Assembly (NCBI GenBank): GCA_004335635.1
Contig: QAXH01006577.1
Coordinates: forward strand, 1-64,000
DNA length: 64,000 nucleotides
Reading direction: 5' to 3'
DNA from: Chloromonas sp. AAM2
Lineage: Eukaryota > Chlorophyta > Chlorophyceae > Chlamydomonadales > Chlamydomonadaceae
A program made the translations under genes and the position numbers. Of the stretch, positions 46,462 to 58,792 are shown one piece after another; position 1 is the first letter of the stretch; each line of letters opens with the position of its first letter. Below the pieces are notes generated by a model. It was not told the DNA's origin. It saw only the letters and a list, made by a program, of their open reading frames with translations, and searched no databases.

Positions 46462-48459
46462 GGGTCTTACGGGCTGATGCTTGCACGGACTGCATAACCT
46501 AGGTACAGTAGGTTAGAGGCCACTCAAAGAGCTGTCTCCAGGGAGCAGCCTGCCATGTCATCATGGAGGAGCAAGGACGCGATAACTGCGCAAGCCAAGG
46601 CACCCCTTTGTACATGGTTCTGTCGTGCAGTTGGTTCTGAATGAGAGTATGCATGGTAAAGTCCAGGGTTAAAGGCTGACGCACTAAGACGAATCATCAG
46701 GTATGTGCTGATGTGAGCTGGCTTGCAAGTCTTCCTCTAGTAATGTGGACTTGCAGACCAGACCAGACCAGACCTGGATTAAACTTGTGACTTGCGTCTT
46801 CGGAGGAGGGGGTTTGGGGTCACTAAACTGTAACGGGCGGCTCCGGAACCACGAAGTCGCCATCACAACCTCGCAGCCTCGCTGCCTCACAGATTGAAGG
46901 CCTGCTGGACATCGCTTCATGCAAGTGCTTCAAGGCCCATGCATCGCTTCAAGGCCCATGCATCGCATGAACATTCATACAAAGTGGTGATGCCGGGGCA
47001 TGTGCTGCTCATGCTCATGCATGGAATGCACTCGGCAGGATCTAATGCGCTTCAATCCCATACGCATGCTCACACCTGCAGATCTACAAGGTGTGGCCCA
47101 TGTCAGTATGTGTCGTGTTTGCTAGCATAGTGCGTGCCACACAGTGCCGTTCAGTCAGCGTCAAGATATGTCAAGGTGTAGAAAAGTTTGCACACCATTA
47201 CCGCCAAGTTGCCCCATGCACTTCAGTCCCAAGCCTGCACGCCACACATGCCAATGGCATGCCTCAACGCTTGGCTCCCAACTTCTTTCCATTTCATTTC
47301 ATGGCGCCCAGCTACCGTGCCCTTTCAGTCTGTAAACCCACAGGCGCACTGCCTTGACACCGTACATCTCAGTGGTGATGCACCTCGCCATGCGTCTCGC
47401 CAGGCCATGCATGATGATGCCAGATCATGCATGCAAACAGATGCTCATGCTCACGCAGCAATCTCTGCTTTGTTTGGGTCTTGAGCTCGGAGCCAGGACG
47501 CTTGTCACTGGCGAACACAATCTATCGCATGAACACAATTGCCACTCATGCTCATGCATGGCATGCTCATGACGGATGCTGATGCAAACCACCCATGCAC
47601 ATCTCGACAACGGCATGGCCCATGCATGATGTGCTCCATAATGATACCAGGTTGTTCATGCCTGGCAACACATGTGTGGTATGCAGAAACCATTCAACGA
47701 GGGCCGGCTGTGGGATGCGTAGCTGATGTTAACCACCCCATGCACAACACCATGCCCATGCACAAGCCCGGTACGGTACTGAATGGCCCTGTCCAGAGGC
47801 TTATGAGGGCTGGTATTACATGGTGTGGGGTCACCATGGCCTTCAGACAGGCTTCAGAGCGGGAGCCGGGCTGCTCATGTTTGACGCTGATGCAGACCAT
47901 GCTCCTGCAAACCATTCATGCATGGCATTTGGGGTTGATCTCTGGCTCATGCTCATTGGCATTGTTGCCCCATGCGGAAAACCACTCATGAGGTGTGACC
48001 CTCAAAAACAAACACACAGTCAGCACATCTCAAAACAAGTTGGAGAGGGACAGAACCCAGGGCCACGAGCACTGCGTATGTGAGAGAGTGGGCTGAACCC
48101 TTCAGTCAGGGTGTGCAAGCCATTGGTGTCCATCCTGTGTCCTGGGGTGATGCCAGCCAAACTCAAGCATCACCGCCCTTACAAGTGCACATGCAACTTA
48201 ATGGATGTGGTCATCCAGTCCTGATTGTATGCCACATCCCATGCTTTGCTTCCCACACTCGCTTGCTAATGCGCTTCTTGATGCAGCCGACCTGGTCCTT
48301 GAACGTGCTTGAAATAGGGCTAGACAGAATGACGATTTAAACTTTTGCCGTGGCGCTGCTTGGCGTTGTCTAACTTGGTCAACGAGTTGTAACCGCAATG
48401 AAGTCAGGGCTTTCGAGCTATCCGACGGCGGTGCGCTATCCCACAGATGCTATCCCACG
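46462..48459. other. Intergenic, rich in CATGCATG-like low-complexity sequence
   Basis: No exon is supportable. A 19-base direct repeat (CTTCAAGGCCCATGCATCG) is doubled at about 46928-46966, and CATGCA / GCTCATGC words recur through 46920-48000, giving spurious open frames rich in Met and His. Confidence 0.5.
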
Positions 48460-50211
48460 ATGGAAGGTAGTTGGGTGGCATGCGACTGCACTGCCTGCCG
48501 GCTTGTCTGGTCTGACCTCAATATCACCTCCATCTGGCAGCGATGCAGCGGCGATGTGCGTGTGGCCAGCACGGTGGTCTACATCTGCACACAGCTTCTG
48601 CAAACCATCCGACGCAAAGCCAATTCAAAGCAATCTGTTCAGCAGCCGGCAAACGAGGCAGTCACCTCGCCGCAGGCAACGGGAGCCCTTGTTAGCCAGC
48701 GGCGCAAGAAGATTAGGAGCAAGCAGGCGCACGTTACCAGTCGTCAAGATGCCTCAGTGCTTGCTGACTTTACGCTTCCCACACGCAGCGCTGGTACTGC
48801 CGCTGCTGATGCCACTCTCACATGCAAAGAACCCCAGCACCTCCTACATGGCTCCCTGCCCATGCAAGTGCTGGCGGCATGCCTGAAACACCTTGGCATG
48901 CAATCTTTGCAACCAGTTGATGAGTCATCTGTGCAGTTGCATGGGTCTGGGGCATGGCCAAGTGAGCTGGCCATTGTGAGGCGCAAGGCTGCTACACAAC
49001 AGCCGCAGCAGGAGCAAGTTGCAGCACAGCAAGGAAAGCAGGATGGCCGAAGCCAGCAGCAATTGCATCTGGACAACGAGGAGAGCGAACACCGGCACCA
49101 GACTGAGACACAGCAAGGCAAGGCAGTGCATGCTCAGGAGCCGCGGGCTTCAGAACAACAGGCCACACAGCAGCAGAGCATTGGGCAGCAGGATATGGTG
49201 CAAACCGACGAACACACACAGCAGCAGCTTCCCAGCATCACACCAGCTGAGATCACCATAACCGTGTACGTGCCTGAACGGCAATTCCACGCAGTGGCGC
49301 GTGGCATCTGGCAGCTGTTAGCCATGTGCTATCCCTCGCACATGGCCCTGCACCAGCCCGGCCAGTTGCTGCATCATCAGGACCGCCACATGCGTGCTTG
49401 TGCACCACACATCATCCCCATGCGGAGCAGCAGCGGCTTTGCTGATGATGACGATGATGACTATCACGCTGGTGCACGGGAACTGCTGGTCCATGTGATT
49501 GGAGGCGCACATGCACCTGGCCAGGCAGAAGTGCAAGAAGACAAAGGCGCGCTGCTGGGTGCGTCTGGGTTACGGTACCTGTATCGCTTGCAGTGGCAAC
49601 CGTATGATGCAACACGGCCTGCAGGGCGGGGCCAGCTGATAGCGGTGCTGACAGATGGGCATGGTGTCTGGCTGGTGGTGGCCATTCGCGACATATGGCT
49701 CGTGCACATGGCATGGCGCAGGCGCAAGCCTAAATCCACTGCTAAACTGCAGAGAAAGGAGGCCAGCCGGCGGGAGCGACGGGCCATGACCATGCAAGGG
49801 GCACTGCGGGCTGCAAGGGAGCTAGAAGGCGAGCTTGAAGGGTGGCAAGGTGGTGCAGTGGTGTTCAGTGCCATGTGTGTGTCGCTGGCTGAGGGGCTTG
49901 AAATCGTTGCACCACGTGGGGGAGCAGTCAAGAAACGGGAGGAGCACTTGGCAAAAACGCTCATTCCCCGATTGCGGTTGGGCCAGCCACCTGCGGTTGG
50001 AGTGCTGCAGAAAGTGGGGACATGGGCTCGATTGCCATGGGATATGGTGGGCATGGGAAGGCAGACTGGTCGCCAGGGGCGGCATGCGTCTGACTGGGGC
50101 AGCTGGCTGCTCGTAAGCGGTACAGTACTTGCATTGAGTGCTTTGCTAGCCTGGTCATTAAGGACACGCCAGCCTATTTGGAAGTTAAGCTTGCTGCACC
50201 ATGCAAGTTGA
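48460..50211 (+). CDS. Unidentified intronless protein with C-terminal membrane segment, 583 residues
   Basis: One uninterrupted reading frame from the ATG at 48460 to TGA. The N-terminal 150 residues are mixed; about residues 180-270 are Gln-, His- and Glu-rich and low in complexity. A more ordered part follows (ITITVYVPERQFHAVARGIW, then GLRYLYRLQWQPYDATRPAG and LIAVLTDGHGVWLVVAIRDI), interrupted by a run of six Asp. A basic segment (RRRKPKSTAKLQRKEASRRE) follows, and near the end is one hydrophobic helix (WLLVSGTVLALSALLAW) with a basic flank (RTR). This would fit a tail-anchored protein facing the cytosol, but the second hydrophobic patch (VWLVVAI) makes topology uncertain. It is the only long gene here without introns. 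Family not recognised. Confidence 0.6.
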   Translation: MEGSWVACDCTACRLVWSDLNITSIWQRCSGDVRVASTVVYICTQLLQTIRRKANSKQSVQQPANEAVTSPQATGALVSQRRKKIRSKQAHVTSRQDASVLADFTLPTRSAGTAAADATLTCKEPQHLLHGSLPMQVLAACLKHLGMQSLQPVDESSVQLHGSGAWPSELAIVRRKAATQQPQQEQVAAQQGKQDGRSQQQLHLDNEESEHRHQTETQQGKAVHAQEPRASEQQATQQQSIGQQDMVQTDEHTQQQLPSITPAEITITVYVPERQFHAVARGIWQLLAMCYPSHMALHQPGQLLHHQDRHMRACAPHIIPMRSSSGFADDDDDDYHAGARELLVHVIGGAHAPGQAEVQEDKGALLGASGLRYLYRLQWQPYDATRPAGRGQLIAVLTDGHGVWLVVAIRDIWLVHMAWRRRKPKSTAKLQRKEASRRERRAMTMQGALRAARELEGELEGWQGGAVVFSAMCVSLAEGLEIVAPRGGAVKKREEHLAKTLIPRLRLGQPPAVGVLQKVGTWARLPWDMVGMGRQTGRQGRHASDWGSWLLVSGTVLALSALLAWSLRTRQPIWKLSLLHHAS

Positions 50212-51972
50212 CTGAGACAGGACGACATTTGCTTTGGAGAGTTGCTACGCCCTGTTTGCCATAGTTGCGGTTCTCGCCAACGCCAACACTTGAGTGAATA
50301 TGACATACCTGTTTTGCCTGTGCTTCGGCACTGGTCTTGGCTTGTTGACTTGAGAACCGTTTAGTTGTCCAGCCCACTGCTGGTGCATACAGGTGTTTGA
50401 GGCTACGGGGCCAAGACCTGTTTGGCAGCTATCAGCTTGGTTAGTTAATAGCACTGGCAGGGAAGGCTTGGCCAACATGTTTTGAAAGGCAGAGGATGTC
50501 CTCACTGCTTTACGTTGCAGAGTTTGTACAGCATATAGTTCCGCGGTTGACTGTTGAATGATTGAGATCGCCTCCGGCCATAGAAAACATTGCGAGTTAG
50601 CAGTGGCAGCCCATTCAAGTCATACCGTACAAACATTTCATACAAGTTGTTTGACGGCAGGGACGGCATCTGACCATGTAAAGCATGGTGACAGTGGCTG
50701 CCTGTGCATTCATTATTTTCTCATCCGGCCGTCCAGCATCACCATGTCAGAGGTCTGTGGCGTGGCTTAGTGAGCATTTGATTACTCATGTCCCCCGCAA
50801 AGCTGGAAAACGTGCAGTGCATATAGGACGACTCGGTCGAGTGAGCAACCAGACAGTGCAAGCCCGCATCAGATAGAGTTGAGGTAGCAAAACGGCGAGT
50901 CCCCTTGACGAGTTGCAGCTGCTTGATCCCCTGCAAAGGTTTGACACTTTCGGCCTCAGGTCGCCATGACAGACGGGCAGCTGCCTGACACCTGCCTACC
51001 ACTCGAGTCTCGGCCACTTGACTGTCAAAATCGCTCTAGCTGCTGCTTGTTATGGCTTGTCCGAAAGTCCTTGAACAGACGTGTTCCAGTGCTCCCCTGA
51101 CAGCTTTTTGAGAAGCGTCTTGTAAACCTGCTCAGGTTACCAAAAACACAAGATGTTTGCCAGTCTGGGACAATACCTGGGAAAATCGCCAGGAACCAGT
51201 GTTGGTGATTGCAGTTGTAACATGTGATTGTGTATACTGTGGTGTGTGCGGTTGTTACAGTGTGTTGCATTGCCACTTCTGGGACAGCAAAGCAGGAGAT
51301 AGAAACTACAGTGTTTTTTACAGTGTTAGGAACATCTTTTTTTTTACAGACGCGCAGCTACCTGGCTTCTGCATACCACACAGAAATGGCCAGAGATGGC
51401 AACAAGGCTTGCCAGGCACAGTGACCATGCAAACAGCGAACAAGGTCTCTGGAAGGAACAAGAACAAGGTCCCAGAAGGCGGTGCTCAACACGTATTAGA
51501 CGGGCCAAAGGTGCTCATCTGACCTGGTAGACAAAGGGCCTGCCAGCTACATAACTCTCCTGTCTATTCGCTTATTGTTGCTAACCGTCTCATTTCCCGC
51601 GATGCATTTCCCGGTGCAAGCTTGTGCGGTTATGAACCGGTCGGAGTTATCGAGTTGCGTGTTGAGGGTTTGGGCTTCCCACTTCCTCTCTTGACAGCAG
51701 AAAACAATCGTCCAACGAGAATCACAAGCATCCGCAGCCTACAAATCAAACTCTTGAACAGCAGTAGCCAGACCGGAGCAAGCCGACTTTGCCCAAGTAA
51801 ACGATCAATGCCCGAGGGCGGCTGCATAAACTAGTTGATTAGACTAGTACTTAAGCTTATGGCAGCATCATCAGACTGTTAACCGCAATTTCAAACCTGC
51901 GAGGCAGTGCGAGCATGCCTTGCTTGAGGTGCTGTGTGCCACTCGTCACTGGTTGCTGACACCCTGCTCCTG
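50212..51972. other. Intergenic stretch with one inverted-repeat element
   Basis: Apart from the element at 51140-51346, nothing is recognised. A few minus-strand open frames just after the intronless gene have no supporting features. Confidence 0.45.
51140..51346. mobile_element. Decayed inverted-repeat element, about 207 bp
   Basis: The left end CCAAAAACACAAGATGTTTGCCAG is close to the family consensus, and the right end AACATC, a T run, then AC is its degenerate complement. An internal core copy (GCCACTTCTGGGACAG) lies at 51271. The first 100 bases resemble 2851-2950. Confidence 0.5.
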
Positions 51973-54900
51973 ATGCGCCTCGTTCGGGCCAGCATTTTGG
52001 CTGGCTGTGCGTTGCTTCCTTTGGTCTGGGGACTCGACCTCATCTCGAGAACAGGGACAGCTCGGCCAGTGCTGGGCATGCAGCCTACCATGCAGCTGAC
52101 AGCAATGATTCAACCTGGGGCCACAGATAAGGAGGCGATGTACATTCCACGAATTCTCCATCAGGCAAGCGGCCCATACTCACATGCAAGCCGATGGCAT
52201 GCATGCTCAGCAGCAGCAGCCGTATTATCAAAAGTGCACAACACACGCAACGGCTAACACGCATCGCACGTTTTATGAAGACTTACCATGACTGGGCATG
52301 CACACTTGCATGTAATCTCGCATGTGGGCATGCGACTGCCCATGTGATTCCAACCTACACTTTTCACCTTGCAGAGTTACCTGCCTAATGAGGCAACTTT
52401 AGACAAGATGAGCACAGCACCGCGATCACACTTCCGGCGTGACTGGCGAAGGTCCTGTCAGGTGGGTGGTTGCACGCAGCCTTGCAGGCAACATCCTGAC
52501 TAACGTTTACAGCTCTCCCTCAGCTGCAGAATGTCACAGTTGCTGAGCGCCATGCTTAATGCCATCCATGGCCTGCATGTACTTTGCTGCCTGCTTGCAG
52601 ATTCACAATCCAGGCTACGCATACATGTTCTGGAATGAGGTCAGTGCCAGCAGCACACACCAGCACCACGTGGCAGTAGCTTGGCCGCCAGCAAAGTGTT
52701 TATTTGCTGTACAGAGAAAAGACAGCCGGAGCATGTAGGAGCACAAGCACATACATGCATAGCAGGATGGGCAGGTTCATCCGCAAGCACAGACCATCTT
52801 CTGCGTGTTCCATGCAGCAGCAAGCAGCATGTCACTCCACCGAAGCTGGGCAGGTTGAGGCTTGGCTTGTTGACGGCATGGTCAACGCGAGACCAGCATG
52901 CAAAGACCGGCAAAGTACCCCAATGTATCCCGCTAACTTTGGCTCATTCCGCCCACTGCCAATGCTTCATTGCAGACCGTGGCCAACACCTTCGTGAGCC
53001 TGCACTACCCTCACATGCTGCCCTACTATAATGCGGTCAGCAGAGCAGTGCTCAAAAGTGACATCTTGCGGGTCATGATTTTAGACAAACTTGGTGGGTG
53101 TAACTCATTCAGGGCCTACCCTTTCAGCTCCTTGCAACCAACCACAAGCCAGTCTTCCTAGTCCCATCAGTAATCGTAACCATCACCCACCAGAAGAACG
53201 TCAGCTTAACAAGCATGGCGTTGCACAACTCAAGTTTAAGTGTTGGTCACTTCCACACTTTGTCGCCTTGACCATGTGGCCTCTTGGCCCATATACTGTA
53301 GACAGTGAGCCAGGTTGTGCACTGTGCTTGGCAACCACCTGCACTACAAGCTTTTGGTGTGTATGCTGTGCAGGCGGTGTGTGGCTGGACATAGACACAG
53401 AGGTCAGTGCAGAGCCACAACACCAGGATTGAGAAACTGTCGTGGATTTGCCATGTTGGTTGGTGCATTTGTGCCATGCTATCCGTACAGCTGCCATCAT
53501 ATATAGCCTTGACACCCAGACCGGAGAGTGCACATGCCATGTGTCCAAGCGCTTACTTGTGCATGGTACGATTGCTTGCAGTGCTTTGCCCCAGTGGAAC
53601 CAATCATGAGGGGTGAGAAGACTGACATTTGGTCAAGGCGTGGCATACAGCAGAAGCGCTTTGACCTCACAGCAGCCAAAGTGCCATCTCAAACAGTAGT
53701 ATTGCATTCCACAACAGTGCTTGCAGACTGTCCGCATTCAGTCTGAGTTCTGCACTTGCCAAGCAATTCAAGCACCCGTGTTCGCCCTGCGATGTTCATG
53801 CACGCCTGTCTGTGTTACTTGCGCAGGTTTCCACTTTGTGGCGCAGGCAGAATGGTCCTTCCAGCTGTGCAATTCTCATGTGCGTGTTGGCAATGCATGC
53901 AAATGTTGGCGGGTGTGCTTAGCTGGACTGTTATGTGCTTGACCATCTGCATTTGGCTTTGATACATACGACCGTGTGGCAGGCCTACACCAACTCATGC
54001 CAATGTCAACTAAAAAGTTCCAGCCTGCGTCATGAAGTTCAGCCTGTCGCATGGCCTACCGTGTTGTGGTTGTTGTTTGCCTTTCCTCTGTGCAGATGGC
54101 AGGGGTCCCTGGTCATCCCGTCTGGAAGGGACTGATGCAGTGGTTCATCAACAAGGTCAAGGAGAACGTGACAGATCCTCTCAAGCACACTGGGCCAGTG
54201 GCGCTCACCACACTGCTCAAGGTCAGACCTGACAGTATGCCAATTTAGAGGGTATTTGCAGGGTTGGTCGTTGTCACTGCAAGCCTGCCTTAACCTCTTG
54301 CTTGTGCTGTTAGCCACCAAGCTGGGCCGGAGCAGGTCGTTCATCTGTCTAGGGTTAAGCTGTACACACAAACGGATTTCTACTACGGACAGCAAATACA
54401 CCAGCAGTCGGCAGTACAGCAGCGCATTGGCGCAATATGTGCACTTGTACCAGGGCAAGAAAATCATCTGTTCATTCAATTGTGCATTGCTGAGCTGTGT
54501 GGCAATTGATGTGAAACTGAAACTGAAGACACATATTCAGCTCTTTGAACAGTAAGCCCTTTTCACCACTTGCAGGCACGTATCCAGCCAGCAAACCCTG
54601 ATCGCAACATGAGTGCCATTGCGGGTGCATGGGTGGACCCAGGCTACCCCAAGTCACAGTTCCGCGCCTATGGCCTGCAAGAGGCCTGGTTCCTGCCCTG
54701 CAAATGGGCCAAGTCATACATGTCGGTAGGTGGACTGGGTGGCTTGGCAACCTGGGCGTTGTCATGACTGCGTGGCTTTGCTTGACTGCCTTGCTGTGTG
54801 GGCTCCGCTGTGTTAATCAGTGCCGCAAGCAACATGGTCACTGGCTGTGCCGACTGTACGTGCAACATCATTATCTGCATTGCTGGGGACTGCCTTGTCA

Positions 54901-57900
54901 TTCTTGTTCTAACTTGGCGTTGATGCAGCAGCTCAGCTTGCACGTAAAGGCCAGCATTCTAAGCCACACTCGTGCACATGTTTTGTGCTAGATTGGCATT
55001 TATGCAGCTTGCAAGCTCAAGACTGCATTTTAAGCCTAAAGCATGGACTCGGTTTGATCTGTACGGCCGATTGACATCAGTTAATGTGTACGGTGCAACG
55101 TTCATACCTACATCGCCAGGTGTATTTGCTGTATTCGAAGCGTGCCATCCTTACCACACACATACAGCAGCTGACCTTCCATGCTTATGCCTGCATGCCA
55201 AGCCAGACGCATGGATTTGCTGTTGTGCCTGTTGCAATGCAGCCTTGTCAGAGTCAGTTAGCGCGTAGCAAGGCGGTTGTGCGGCAGCTGGCCAACGGGG
55301 TGAACGTGTCCCTGGAGCTGGTGGCGCGACCGGACACCTCCACGCAGATCAAGGAGCTGGTCGAGGCAGCCAAGACATTCCAGCACATACGGGGTGGGTG
55401 GGTGGGGCGACTGGGGTTGGNNNNNNNGCGGCAGGGGCAAAGGGAGGGGGGGCCAGGGCGTGGAGGATGGAACAGCACGGGTCAGACAGAGCAGTCTGGG
55501 GGTGGGCCAGCGGGAGTAAGCTGGGGCAGGGTAAGAGGGCCCAGTGATGAGCAGAGCAGGGCCAGGATCAAGACCTGCTGGGGGCAGGGCAGGAGGCCTA
55601 TTTATGTGAAAGGCGGGCAGAGGCAGCGAGACGTGGCAGGGCAGGGAGACAAGGGGCAACTCTGGCTGTGCATCTGCTGGGGCAGTGTGACGGCTGCTCT
55701 GTAATGCGCACCCTGGCGATCAGCGGGAAACAGGACAAGCCTTGTCCACCTGCGGCTGCAGACAGGCAGCACCTGTAGGGCATGCAGTTACACCTTGGTG
55801 AAGCTAGTGACATGGGGGATGCGTGTGACACTGCGCTTACCACACACTGCAATTGAATAATGGCTGCCATGACTGGTGCAGCCGGTAACATGCGGTATGC
55901 AGTCTGTTGCATGGCTTTGCAAGTTGTGCAGGCGTTGACCTCCTGCCGCCCTGCAGGTTCTCACGAGTATGCCAACAGTTGGACTAAGTGGGCCTACAGC
56001 GATGGCCTCAAGTCCGTGGTCCGATCACAGGAGGTGCGAACTGAGGGGGACACACAGGTGCAAGAACAAGCACGCATGCCACAGGTGGCCGTGAACACTG
56101 GCTGGTCGACAGATTGCACATCTGTGCTTGAGTTTGCAATTTGAAGCAGTAGGGCTGTACAGGGCCTCAGCGGCTCTCATATGCCATACAAGACTGAGTT
56201 GATTGCGTGCAGCAGGGTGTTTAGCACCTGTGCCTTTGCAGGGTTTTGCTAGCTTGAGGCTGCTTGTTGCGCTGTCCATGCAGCTGCACGAATTGTGAAC
56301 CCAGGCAGCAACCTCTGCACCATCGAAAAGTGTTTGGTTGCAACAGTGGATCTTGACATGCAGAAGTGGCGTGGCATACCCAGTTGTGTTTTGTGAGTTA
56401 CAGTCGGCCTTCAGCCAGGGCTAGTTGGTGTTGTTGAGCCTGGAGGATGAGAGTGTGTGCTGCACCACTGCTGCACTTGTCGTGTTGCCCACAGGCTCTG
56501 CTGGGTTTGCAGCCCTTCTTCAGCACGGCCCCTCTGTTTGAGGAGTACCACCAGTGGGTGCGGGGCGGGTGCGGCGAGTCGGCGGAGGACCGGGACGCGC
56601 GGAGCCGCTTCCAGGTGTGCCCCGCAGTGCTGCGGGCGGCGGCAGCCACGGGCTCGTGCCGTGTGCTGAGCGTGAGGGGGAGGCACGACCAGGTGAGTCG
56701 ACGTTAGAAGTCTCTGCAAAGACGAAGGAAAAGCACAGTCCGAGCAAAAAGTTTGGTGGGTAACCGGTGCTACATGTGTGCCAAAACCAAACTATTCCTG
56801 TACGCACACACACAGACACACAGTCAGGGTCAACCAGCAACAGGCGGCATGCGCGTAATGATCACAACCACAGTGCAATGTACCATCAGTTGTCGGTACG
56901 TCAGGCTGGACTGTTGGCCGAAGCGAGCAGGACCACAGGAATGCAGGGTGCTTCATGCCCAGTGCTTGCAGCAGAACGTTGGCACAGGTCGCCATGTAGA
57001 CTGCTATACCTACTCTTGATTTTATAAAACAGGACAACGTGGTAAACTTATGGCGGACTGGGTAAGTATGCATGTGCGCTGCACACGTGCATGACGCATT
57101 ACTTGTTGTGCAAGTCTTGACTGGTTTTGCACTGCGCTTTGTACTGCAGCTGGCCACCAACGTGACCCTTTCACTGGAGCTGGAGAGCTTTGTCGCCCAG
57201 ACGTACGGGTGTGACGTGCGTGTCCTAACCCTGCAGCCGCGGCGCCAAGCGGAGGTGCTGGGCCGGATGGTTGTCTCCAGCGAGCCGATGCAGCTGGGGC
57301 CTGCCTATGACCAGTACAGCCACCCACCCACATTCACGCTGCCAGGTCTGCTGCAGACAGTGCTGCAGGCAAATGACAGGTGAGAAATGCAGAGCAGATT
57401 CCTAGCAGGCATGCGGTATTGCAGGGGGTGTAGCCAACGCTCGTGTAGTCATCTGCTACCAGCATGTTATGGCCTGAGCTCGCACAGCAATCACCGCCAG
57501 GTGCTGTTGTTGAGTAAAACGAGGAGACCTTAACGGCGGGTTCAACGACACGGCAGCTGCTTGCCATATGAGCACGCATGAACTTCATGTGCACAGAAGG
57601 CAAAAATGAGCACCCCTCTCAAACTGCACGTTCCTTTCCTTGCATGCTGTTCCACTGCAGCTTCACCTTGCGTCACATCAACTGCTTGAACGCCATGTTA
57701 CAGCCTGACCATGTACTGCTTGTCACTCACTCACTTGCTCACACGATTGTTGTGGGAAGGATTTAAGGCTCGGCGCTCCTCTCATATTGCACGTCCCTTT
57801 CCTTGCATCATCACCTGGTTGCTGTTCCTACTGCAGTTTGACCTTACTCCACATCGACTGCGGTCAAGACTGCCGGCTGTGGGAGGTCTTGAATCAACTG

Positions 57901-58777
57901 CAACTCACGGTACGGTAGGCTGGAAAGCTAAGACATACCCAAGGGTGCAAGACATGTGGCAGATGTTCTGGTCGGTTTTGATTGACCTGAGGATGCTGGT
58001 GCAATGTAGCAGCTGATCTGGAACAGACCGCATAGTGTTGTGTAGGCGTGCTGCTGCGCGTGGGGTTCGCGATATACCAATGCACCAAACGTTATTTTGC
58101 ACAACATAACGCATACTGTCCACGCACAGTCCTCTTGCATGCTTGCACAGGGCTCACTCGAGCTGCGGCGAGTGGGGTCGCTGCTGGTCGACTTGAGTGT
58201 GCTCTCACCTCGGCGGCGCCACATGCTCAATACCGTCTACCAGCACCTGTACCAGGAGGCAGGCATGGTGGGCTACTCATGGGGCAGCAGCCTCATGCCA
58301 GGCACCATGCGACGTGCTAGCGTGTCAGGCAGCACCGGTCCTGTGGGCATTCTGTTCGGCGGCAGGACCCTCCTGGATAAGGAATCAAACCAGCCTGACT
58401 CTGCAGAAGGCGAGGCATTTGAGGAGGCGCAAGGCGATGCAAGGGGACAGTCAGAGGCAGCTGGTGCACATAGCAGCAGCAGAGATGGCGTTCGTTCAGA
58501 TGTCAGTAATGGGCAAGAAGGTGAAGAGTTTGAGACAGACAGCGCTCTGCTGCAAGAAGCGAGAGCAGCTCAGTGGGAAGAAGAAGAAGAAGCAGGAGTC
58601 AGTGAGGAGCACCTTCAAGGCAGCAGTAGGATTTTGCAGGCAAAGTCAGGGAAGAAGAAGAAGACGGTGGGGGGGTCACGGGAGTCTGCCAGCAGATGGC
58701 TGCTCCAGCAGCAACAGGGCAGAGCAGCGGACTTCAGCTTACCACCGCTGCGCCTGGGCTTTGCGCGCGTGCTGTGA
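51973..58777 (+). CDS. GT32 glycosyltransferase fused to a METTL24-like methyltransferase domain
   Basis: Fifteen exons chain in phase: 51973-52164, 52375-52461, 52601-52639, 52976-53093, 53374-53402, 53582-53612, 53827-53879, 54096-54221, 54576-54725, 55252-55393, 55957-56033, 56495-56692, 57150-57379, 57837-57909, 58151-58777 (TGA), 723 residues. Residues 1-22 are a signal anchor (VRASILAGCALLPLVWGLDL). GT32 (OCH1/IPC mannosyltransferase type) motifs: IPRILHQ, NPGYAYMFWNE, AVLKSDILRVMILDKLGGVW, the DxD at D151-D153, MAGVPGHPVWKG, HTGPVALTTLL and a late SHEYANSW. From about residue 350 a second domain resembles METTL24/FkbM-like methyltransferases: CRVLSVRGRHDQ, YGCDVRVLTLQP, LTLLHIDCGQDCRLWEVLNQ, VGSLLVDLSVL. 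The last 155 residues are acidic and low in complexity. Intron 1 is GC-AG. Expected place is the Golgi lumen. Two separate genes remain possible, with the first ending at a stop at 54765 and the second starting at 55084. Confidence 0.7.
55421..55427. other. Short assembly gap (7 N)
   Basis: It lies 27 bases after the exon 10 donor in a G-rich intron region (GGTGGGTGGGTGGGGCGACTGG before it), so a sequencing problem in a G-rich tract is likely. Confidence 0.95.
57589..57870. repeat. Tandem duplication of an intron end and exon start
   Basis: Copy one (about 57600-57685) and copy two (about 57770-57860) share CCTCTCA.A.TGCACGT.CCTTTCCTTGCAT, an ACTGCAG acceptor, and the first exon bases (TT.ACCTT.CGTCACATC.ACTGC against TTGACCTTACTCCACATCGACTGC). 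Only copy two keeps the reading frame of the methyltransferase domain. Confidence 0.6.
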
Positions 58778-58792
58778 AACACAGCATCACAA

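Noticed and set aside
47539..47991. 150-residue open frame rich in Met, His and Cys
   Set aside because: It is a by-product of CATGCATG-type low-complexity sequence; no domain or splice support.
49464..50306. 280-residue minus-strand open frame
   Set aside because: It mirrors the intronless plus-strand gene and has low-complexity, shadow-like composition.
57033..57061. Possible 29-base exon between methyltransferase exons (DNVVNLWRT)
   Set aside because: It would break the reading frame of the following exon; direct joining of 56692 to 57150 keeps the frame and the domain.
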